Source of the DNA: Bacillota bacterium | GTDB taxonomy: Bacteria; Bacillota; Clostridia; Christensenellales; Aristaeellaceae | Assembly: GCA_019137115.1 (NCBI GenBank) | Contig: JAGVSV010000226.1 | Span: 1 to 9,914 of the forward strand | Direction of reading: 5' to 3' | Length of the DNA stretch: 9,914 nt | Shown: positions 1-5,285 of the stretch, piece by piece | Layout of the letters: every line of letters begins with the position of its first letter | Numbering within the stretch: position 1 is the first letter of the stretch | Program-made: the position numbers and the translations under genes | The notes under the pieces: model-generated | Database searches by the model: none | Told to the model about the DNA's origin: nothing | What the model saw: only the letters and a program-made list of their open reading frames with translations

Positions 1-1399
1 TGATGGTGACAGCGCCTTCCTTGATCTCCCCATCGCCGCGCAGCGTTTCGACTCGGAGCCCCTCAAAGGGGATCTCCCGGCCGGTGACGATTTCGTACAC
101 GGTGCGCAGCGCGGCTTCCATCACGCCGCCGGTGACCCCGAAGATGTCCGCCGCGCCGCTGGCCTCGCCAAAGGGCGTGTGGAAGCGCGAGACCTCCATC
201 AGGTCAAAGTCAATGCCCACCGCTCGGATCATGTCGGCCAGCTCGCGGGTGGTCAGCACGGCGTCCACATTGGGCAAGCCGCCGTTGACCATCTCGGGGC
301 GCTTGATCTCGAATTTTTTGGCGGTGCAGGGCATGATAGACACCACGAACAGCTTGTCCGCCGGGATGCCCAGCTTTTTCGCGTAATGCTCCTTGACCAG
401 CGCGCCCATCATCATGTGCGGCGATTTGCAGCTGGACAAATGCCCCAGCTGGTCGGGGAACTGGTGCTCCACATACTTGATCCAGCCCGGGCTGCAGCTG
501 GTGATCATCGGCAGCTGGACGCGCCGTCCCTCCATATATGCGCTCAGGCGCTCCAGGAACTCCGTGCCTTCCTCCATGACGGTCAGGTCGGCTGCCCACT
601 CGGTGTCAAACACATCGTCAAAGCGCAGCTCCTTGATGGCGGACGCAAGTTTGCCGGTTACATCGGTGCCGGTCGGGATGCCAAACTCTTCGCCAATCGC
701 CACGCGCACCGCCGGCGCAACCTGCGCCACCACGCGCAGATCCGGGTCATTGAGCGCTGCCCATACTTCCCGTACCGAGTCGGTCTCCGTCAGCGCGCCG
801 GTCGGGCACACCACCGTGCACTGGCCGCAGAACATGCAGGCGACCTCGCCCAGCGCCAAGCCGGCGGCAGGTCCCACGGTGGCGTCAAACCCGCGGTTTT
901 GCAGGTTGATGATCCCGGCGGTTTGGTACTGGTTGCACGCCTCCACGCAGCGGCGGCACAGGATGCATTTGCTGTTGTCCCGCGTGATGGCCACCGATAC
1001 GTCCATGTCGCCGGTGGATTTTTCGCCCTCAAAGCGCGGCTCGTCCAGGTCCAGCTTTTTGCCCAGGGCTTGCAGTTCGCAGGTCATGTTGCGGTTGCAG
1101 GTCAGGCAGGTCTGGTTGTGATCGGACAAAATCAACTCATACAGCACCTTGCGCGCGGCGCGTACGCGTTGCGTGTTGGTCTGGATGACCATGTTGTCAC
1201 TGACCTTGGTCATACAGGAAGCCTGCAGGTGCTTTTGTCCCTCCACCTCCACCACGCAAATGCGGCAGGAACCGGACGGGTGCTGGTCGCTCATGTAACA
1301 CAGGGAGGGGATATAAATATGGTTCCTCCGCGCCGCCTCCAAAATGGTGCTGCCCTCCGGCGCTTCAATGATTTTCCCGTTGATGGTCATGCGTACCAT
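1..1399 (-). CDS. hydA: [FeFe] hydrogenase catalytic subunit HydA/HndD type, 3' end missing
   Basis: This subunit carries the H-cluster, where protons and electrons are interconverted with H2 in a cytoplasmic HydABC complex. 466 residues are visible; the gene runs off the left edge. Domains in order: a [2Fe-2S] ferredoxin domain with C34, C45, C48, C62; a His-Cys3 [4Fe-4S] site with H94, C98, C101, C107; a two-[4Fe-4S] domain with C145, C148, C151, C155 and C188, C191, C194, C198; then the H-cluster domain with L1 motif TSCSPGW (299-305) and L2 motif MPCTAKKFE (355-363). Motif L3, with the last two H-cluster cysteines, should lie beyond the window, about 100 or more residues missing. This layout matches NAD(P)-linked hydrogenases such as HndD, not a sensory type. 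The ATG at 1399 is chosen because GGAGG lies 7 bases upstream; the ATG at 1390 would be 16 bases away. The ribosome binding site overlaps the last codons of hydB and the gap is 4 bases, so translation is probably coupled. Family assignment is firm; bifurcating activity is inferred from the neighbours. Confidence 0.96.
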   Translation of the reverse strand, partial: MVRMTINGKIIEAPEGSTILEAARRNHIYIPSLCYMSDQHPSGSCRICVVEVEGQKHLQASCMTKVSDNMVIQTNTQRVRAARKVLYELILSDHNQTCLTCNRNMTCELQALGKKLDLDEPRFEGEKSTGDMDVSVAITRDNSKCILCRRCVEACNQYQTAGIINLQNRGFDATVGPAAGLALGEVACMFCGQCTVVCPTGALTETDSVREVWAALNDPDLRVVAQVAPAVRVAIGEEFGIPTGTDVTGKLASAIKELRFDDVFDTEWAADLTVMEEGTEFLERLSAYMEGRRVQLPMITSCSPGWIKYVEHQFPDQLGHLSSCKSPHMMMGALVKEHYAKKLGIPADKLFVVSIMPCTAKKFEIKRPEMVNGGLPNVDAVLTTRELADMIRAVGIDFDLMEVSRFHTPFGEASGAADIFGVTGGVMEAALRTVYEIVTGREIPFEGLRVETLRGDGEIKEGAVTI

Positions 1400-1403
1400 A
1401 TCC

Positions 1404-4400
1404 TTACCTCCTCTCGCAATGCAGACAGCGCATGGCTTCCGCAATCGCGTTGAGCTTGTGGTACCCCAGGTTCACCTCTGCGAAGTTGTGTGTGCGCTCC
1501 TCCAGCGGCAGGAACTCCTGCGGGAAACGCTTGTGCATGATGACCTCATCATCGGCGTCAAATGTGTCCGGTATGTCGATCTTCCGGCCCTTGTTCAGCT
1601 TGCCGGAGCCACCCAGGAACTGGTCGATGGAGGAGGCTGCCCGCTTGCCGTCAGCGATCGCGCGGATGACGTCATCCGGCCCGCGCACGATGTCCCCGCC
1701 GGCGAACACGCCGCGCATTGTGGTCATCAGGGTTTTCTTGTCCACGGTAAACGTGCCCCACGGTGTTAGGCCGATGTCCGCCTTGTGGATGAACGGCAGG
1801 TCGGCGTACTGGCTGGCCGCCACGATGGCATAGTCCACATCCATCAGGAAGTTGGTGCCCTCGATATGGGCGGTGTTGCGGCGGCCGCGGTTGTCAAAGT
1901 CCGAGATGCGGCGGTGCACGCAGGCCACCTGCTGCAGCTTGCCGTCCACACCGGCGATGAACCGGGTGGGCGACACCAGCTCCACCAGCTGCACGCCTTC
2001 CTCCAGCGCCTCTTCGATTTCAATGTCGTACGCCGGCATGATGTCGCGGGTCCTGCGGTACAGGATTTTGACATCCACGGCGCCCAGCCGCAGCGCCGTG
2101 CGCGCCGAGTCAATCGCGGTGTTGCCGCCGCCAATGACCACCACGCGCTTGCCGGTAAAGTCCATGCTGTTGTACATCTTGACGGCCTTCAGGAAGTCGA
2201 TGCCCGGGAGCACGCCGTCGATTTCCTCGCCGGCGATGTTGAGTTTCTGCGGCAGCTGCGTGCCGATGGCGATGAACACCGCGTCGGACGTTTCGCGCAG
2301 GTTGTCAAAGGCGATGTTCTTGCCGATGGTCGTGTTCAGATGGATATGGAAGCCCGAGCGGCGCATCATGTCAATCTCGCGCTGCAGCACGTCGTTTGGC
2401 AGACGATAATCCGGGATGCCGTAGGCCAGCGTACCGCCGGCCAGCGGATGGTTGTCATACACATCCACCTGATAGCCCAGACGCGCCAGGTAGTACGCGC
2501 ACGTCAAGCCAGCGGGGCCCGCGCCGATCACCGACACGTGCTTGTTGTTTTGCGGGAAGACGATGTCCTCGGTCTGCTGCGCCCGGTTCCGGAAGGCGTA
2601 GTCTGCCACGAAGCGCTTGAGGGCGGATATGGACATCGCCTCGTCCACCGTGGCACGCCGGCACTTGCTTTCACACGCGCGCGTGCAGATGCGCCCGCAG
2701 ATGGCGGGCATGGGGTTTTCCTGGCGGATCAGGTCATAGGCATCGATGAACCGGCCCGCCGAGATCAGCGACAGGTACCCCGGGATGTTGATGTTGGCCG
2801 GACAGGTGTTCTCGCACGGCGAGATGAACAGGTCGCCGCATACGCTGGCTTCACAGAAGCCCTCGCGGATGTGATCCTCATACTCGCGCCGGAAATTGAC
2901 GATGGTGGACACCACCGGGTTGGGCGCGGTCTGCCCCAGGCCGCACATGGCGGTGTCGGTGATGGTGGCACCCAGTTCCAGCAGCAGCTCGACATCGCCT
3001 TCCCGCCCCTCGCCGCGGGTGATGCGGGTCAGGATTTCCAGCATGCGCTTGGTGCCCACGCGGCATGCCACACACTTGCCGCAGGATTCGTCCTGGATAA
3101 AGTCCATGAAGAAGCGCGCGGTGTCCACCATGCAGGCGTCCTCGTTCATGGCGATGATGCCGCCTGAGCCCATGATCGCGCCGCGTTCCGCCAGCGTTTC
3201 GTAGTCCGTCGGCGTGTTGAGCATGTCCTCCGTCAGACAGCCGCCCGAGGGGCCGCCGATTTGCACGGCCTTGAAGCGCTTCTTGTCGCGCATGCCGCCG
3301 CCGATTTTGAAGATGATGTCGCCAATCGGCATCCCGATGGGCACTTCAATCAGCCCGGTGTTGACAATGTCGCCGGCCAATGCAAACACCTTGGTGCCCT
3401 TGGACTGTTCGGTGCCGTACTGCGCAAACCAGTCGGCGCCTTCCAGCACGATGTCCGGTACCACGGCGAGCGTTTCTACATTATTAATGATGGTCGGGCA
3501 GCCGTACAGGCCTTCCTGACTCGGGTAGGGCGGCTTTTGTCTGGGTTCGCCACGCTGGCTTTCAATGGAAGCCATCAGCGCGGTTTCCTCGCCGCACACA
3601 AACGCCCCGGCGCCGATGCGGATGTCCACATCAAAGGAGAAGCCGCTGCCGAACAGGTCCTTGCCCAACAAGCCCAGGGCGCGCGCCTGTTCGATCGCCC
3701 GCGTCAGGCGTTCAATGGCGATGGGGTATTCGGCGCGCACATACACATAGCCGTGCCGCGCGCCGCTTGCGTAGCCCGCCAGCAGCATGCCCTCCAGCAC
3801 GGTGTGCGGGTCGCCCTCCAGGATGCTGCGGTCCATGAACGCGCCGGGGTCGCCCTCGTCCGCGTTGCACACCACGTACTTGGTGTCCCCTTTGGCGTCA
3901 TGTGCGGTCTGCCATTTGAGGCCCGTGGGGAAACCCGCGCCGCCACGGCCGCGGAGCCCGGACGCCTTGACGATGTCGATCACGTCCTGCGGGGTTTTGC
4001 CGGTCAATGCCTGGCCAATGGCCTTGTACCCATCGCGGGCGATGTAGGCTTCGATGTCGCCAAAGGGCATGATGCCGCAGTTGCGCAGGGCGATGCGCAC
4101 CTGATCGCGGTAAAAGTCGATCTCATCGATGCAGGGGATGTGGCGCAGCTTGAGCGGGTCAAAATAGGTGTACTTCTCCACCACCTGCCCGCCGCCCACG
4201 TGCTTTTCGATGATCTCAGCCGCCTTCTGGGCGTTGAGACCCACATAGAAGGTCCGGTCCGGCAGGATGAGCATCACCGGCCCGATCGCGCACAGCCCCA
4301 TGCAGCCGGTTTCGTCAACGGGCACGGATGCCTCCAGCCCTATTTCGGTCACCTTGGCCCTGGCCGCGTCGCGCACATCGGCGCAGGCAGAGGATACGCA

Positions 4401-4493
4401 GCCGCCCCCCGCGCAGATCAGCACCCGGTGGGTGTACTGCGCTTCCATTGCGGTGTGCTCGGTTTTGATTTGTTGCAGTTGTTCAAGCGTCAC
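1404..4493 (-). CDS. hydB: HydB/NuoF-like NADH-binding flavoprotein subunit fused to a GltD/NfnB-like FAD oxidoreductase
   Basis: Diaphorase subunit of the hydrogenase, 1029 residues from the GTG at 4493; canonical HydB/HndC proteins are about 600. Residues 1-100: thioredoxin-like [2Fe-2S] domain (C27, C32, C64, C68). Residues 115-535: NuoF core with GRGGAGFPTG from 182 and CNADEGDPG ending at 217 for FMN and NADH, and the [4Fe-4S] ligands C471, C474, C477, C517. Residues 545-615: eight cysteines (547, 552, 560, 564, 599, 603, 607, 611) in the pattern of the GltD/dihydropyrimidine dehydrogenase N-terminal double-cluster domain. Residues 650-960: FAD Rossmann motif GAGPAG (657-662), AGGTLAYGIPDYRLP, a second nucleotide motif GGGNTA (788-793) with YRR (812-814) typical of NADPH-binding GltD proteins, and the closing FAD motif GVFAGGD (928-934). 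The chain ends in RCLHCERR, with C1023 and C1026. The reading frame is open throughout, so this is a real fusion, not a misread stop. It sits between hydC and hydA in one operon. Using NADPH as a second nucleotide is my inference. A GTG at 4502 is the alternative start. Confidence 0.95.
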   Translation of the reverse strand: MTLEQLQQIKTEHTAMEAQYTHRVLICAGGGCVSSACADVRDAARAKVTEIGLEASVPVDETGCMGLCAIGPVMLILPDRTFYVGLNAQKAAEIIEKHVGGGQVVEKYTYFDPLKLRHIPCIDEIDFYRDQVRIALRNCGIMPFGDIEAYIARDGYKAIGQALTGKTPQDVIDIVKASGLRGRGGAGFPTGLKWQTAHDAKGDTKYVVCNADEGDPGAFMDRSILEGDPHTVLEGMLLAGYASGARHGYVYVRAEYPIAIERLTRAIEQARALGLLGKDLFGSGFSFDVDIRIGAGAFVCGEETALMASIESQRGEPRQKPPYPSQEGLYGCPTIINNVETLAVVPDIVLEGADWFAQYGTEQSKGTKVFALAGDIVNTGLIEVPIGMPIGDIIFKIGGGMRDKKRFKAVQIGGPSGGCLTEDMLNTPTDYETLAERGAIMGSGGIIAMNEDACMVDTARFFMDFIQDESCGKCVACRVGTKRMLEILTRITRGEGREGDVELLLELGATITDTAMCGLGQTAPNPVVSTIVNFRREYEDHIREGFCEASVCGDLFISPCENTCPANINIPGYLSLISAGRFIDAYDLIRQENPMPAICGRICTRACESKCRRATVDEAMSISALKRFVADYAFRNRAQQTEDIVFPQNNKHVSVIGAGPAGLTCAYYLARLGYQVDVYDNHPLAGGTLAYGIPDYRLPNDVLQREIDMMRRSGFHIHLNTTIGKNIAFDNLRETSDAVFIAIGTQLPQKLNIAGEEIDGVLPGIDFLKAVKMYNSMDFTGKRVVVIGGGNTAIDSARTALRLGAVDVKILYRRTRDIMPAYDIEIEEALEEGVQLVELVSPTRFIAGVDGKLQQVACVHRRISDFDNRGRRNTAHIEGTNFLMDVDYAIVAASQYADLPFIHKADIGLTPWGTFTVDKKTLMTTMRGVFAGGDIVRGPDDVIRAIADGKRAASSIDQFLGGSGKLNKGRKIDIPDTFDADDEVIMHKRFPQEFLPLEERTHNFAEVNLGYHKLNAIAEAMRCLHCERR

Positions 4494-4497
4494 GCGT

Positions 4498-4505
4498 ATC
4501 ACCTC
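4498..4505 (-). promoter_or_regulatory. ribosome binding site of hydB
   Basis: GAGGTGAT on the minus strand matches the anti-Shine-Dalgarno sequence over eight bases. From GAGG it is 8 bases to the GTG at 4493, a normal spacing. The competing GTG at 4502 lies inside this element and has only AAAAG ahead of it, so the site decides for 4493 and shortens the longest reading by three residues. The site begins 2 bases after the hydC stop codon, which favours coupled translation. Confidence 0.75.
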
Positions 4506-4507
4506 TT

Positions 4508-5002
4508 TTAGCGAAACTGTTTGAGCAGCGCATCCATTTTGGCGGGTGACATCTGCTTGTATACTTTGTTGTCAATCATCACCGCCGGCGCCAGGCCGCA
4601 CGCGCCGATGCAGCGCGCGATTTCCAGCGTGAAGCGCTGGTCCTCGGTGGTTTCCCCGATGTCGATCTTCAAACTGCTCAGCATATGATCCACCAGCTTT
4701 TTGCCGCCCCGGATATAGCAGGCGGTGCCCAGGCATACGCGGATCAGGTGCCGGCCGCGGGGTTTCATCGAGAAAAAAGAATAAAAGCTGACCACCCCAG
4801 TGATCTCCGACAGCGGGATGTTCAGCTTGCCCGATATGTGTTCCAGCAGGGGAAGCGGCAGATGCCCGTAGAGGTTCTGCGCGGTGTGCAGCACCGGGAT
4901 CAGGCAGTTTTTTCCGTCCGGGTAGTATTGCTGGATGAACATATCGATCTGGGAATAGTCCGGCTTTTTGCCTTCCTGGGGGGCGGTTGGTTGGGGATGC
5001 AT
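4508..5002 (-). CDS. hydC: HydC/NuoE-like [2Fe-2S] subunit of the hydrogenase
   Basis: Small electron-transfer subunit of 164 residues, the usual length for HydC/HndA/NuoE proteins (about 160). The fold is an N-terminal helical bundle followed by a thioredoxin-like [2Fe-2S] domain. The cluster ligands are C90 and C95 (in VCLGTACYIRGG), then C131 and C135 (in CIGACGLAP). GVVSFYSFFSMKPRGRH, from residue 69, is a family signature. In HydABC and complex I this subunit docks on the FMN subunit and its cluster lies near the flavin. It is the promoter-proximal gene of the hydC-hydB-hydA operon. The ATG at 5002 has GGAGGG 8 bases upstream. The first 15 or so residues are polar and low in conservation signals, as is common for this family. 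Stop TAA, then 14 bases to the hydB start. Assignment is secure from motifs, length and context. Confidence 0.96.
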   Translation of the reverse strand: MHPQPTAPQEGKKPDYSQIDMFIQQYYPDGKNCLIPVLHTAQNLYGHLPLPLLEHISGKLNIPLSEITGVVSFYSFFSMKPRGRHLIRVCLGTACYIRGGKKLVDHMLSSLKIDIGETTEDQRFTLEIARCIGACGLAPAVMIDNKVYKQMSPAKMDALLKQFR

Positions 5003-5102
5003 GATCGGTTCCCTCCATTATGTTGGCCTTTGGTACAGCCATGTCGCAACTGCCACAAATCTGCGTCCGTCCCGGGGCATCCGTTACTTTTTTGTCGCCT
5101 AA

Positions 5103-5132
5103 ATCATACGGCATTCAAACGGGGCTTGTCAA
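5103..5132 (-). promoter_or_regulatory. promoter of the hydCBA operon
   Basis: On the minus strand a perfect -35 box TTGACA (5132-5127) is followed after 18 bases by TATGAT (5108-5103), five of six matches to TATAAT. Transcription should begin near 5096, leaving a leader of about 95 bases before hydC. I see no recognisable riboswitch in that leader. The -35 box lies inside the palindrome GCTTGTCAAGC. Confidence 0.72.
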
Positions 5133-5178
5133 GCATTCCACATGCGGGTTTCGCTATGCCATTGCCTTGACAAGCATT
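5125..5178. promoter_or_regulatory. pair of palindromic direct repeats CTTGWCAAGCATT, candidate shared operator
   Basis: CTTGTCAAGCATT at 5125-5137 and CTTGACAAGCATT at 5166-5178 differ only at the central base. Their offset is 41 bases, close to four helical turns. Each has a symmetric CTTGWCAAG core, so each supplies a TTGACA box: the first on the minus strand for the hydrogenase operon, the second on the plus strand for the pyruvate oxidoreductase. The CATT flank is kept in the same orientation in both, although the promoters point apart. A regulator covering both -35 boxes is an inference; simple promoter convergence is the alternative. Confidence 0.45.
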
Positions 5179-5196
5179 GTGGCGCGCGCCTATACT
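5167..5196 (+). promoter_or_regulatory. promoter of the pyruvate:ferredoxin oxidoreductase gene
   Basis: A perfect -35 box TTGACA (5167-5172) and TATACT (5191-5196, five of six matches) are separated by 18 bases. The expected transcription start is near 5203, giving a leader of about 80 bases. Spacing and box quality mirror the divergent hydrogenase promoter, whose -35 box begins 34 bases away on the other strand. Confidence 0.75.
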
Positions 5197-5204
5197 GTTG
5201 CCAT

Positions 5205-5247
5205 AAAACGGCACACCGTTTTTTGTATGTGGCGGGGGGTCCCCGCC
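5205..5247 (+). promoter_or_regulatory. two hairpins in the leader of the pyruvate:ferredoxin oxidoreductase mRNA
   Basis: The first hairpin pairs AAAACGG (5205-5211) with CCGTTTT (5216-5222) around a CACA loop and runs into two more T residues, giving six Ts in a row, at the very start of the predicted transcript. The second pairs GGCGGGG (5231-5237) with CCCCGCC (5241-5247) around GGT, and is very stable. Both end well before the ribosome binding site at 5272. They could protect the mRNA 5' end, or the first could be a weak attenuator. I see no known riboswitch or leader peptide. Confidence 0.45.
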
Positions 5248-5271
5248 GGCTTTCAACCGAAGATTACCTGC

Positions 5272-5279
5272 AAGGAGGG
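5272..5279 (+). promoter_or_regulatory. ribosome binding site of the pyruvate:ferredoxin oxidoreductase gene
   Basis: AAGGAGGG lies 6 bases before the ATG at 5286. It sets the start there and excludes the in-frame ATG at 5142, which lies upstream of the predicted promoter and so cannot be on the main transcript. Confidence 0.85.
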
Positions 5280-5285
5280 TTTTTC

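Noticed and set aside
4500..4502. GTG at 4502 as the hydB start
   Set aside because: It falls inside the GAGGTGAT element that is correctly spaced for the GTG at 4493, and lacks its own ribosome binding site.
179..4511. Long plus-strand open frames of 424, 460 and 416 codons across the hydrogenase operon
   Set aside because: They are antisense shadows of hydA and hydB with the same compositional bias and no recognisable domain; the minus-strand products carry complete cofactor motifs.
4572..5114. A minus-strand open frame starting at 5114, overlapping hydC in another frame
   Set aside because: Its start lies upstream of the -10 box of the hydrogenase promoter, and it overlaps a secure hydC gene without any domain signal.
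5142..5285. A 48-residue N-terminal extension of the pyruvate:ferredoxin oxidoreductase
   Set aside because: The upstream ATG precedes the predicted promoter, has no ribosome binding site, and the extra residues do not resemble the family N-terminus. The ATG at 5286 follows AAGGAGGG and gives the standard MANKVTIDGN beginning.
5003..5285. A Rex (NADH-sensing) operator or a known riboswitch in the divergent region
   Set aside because: I looked for a TTGTTAA-type inverted repeat and for known conserved riboswitch cores and saw neither; only the CTTGWCAAG repeats and simple hairpins are present.
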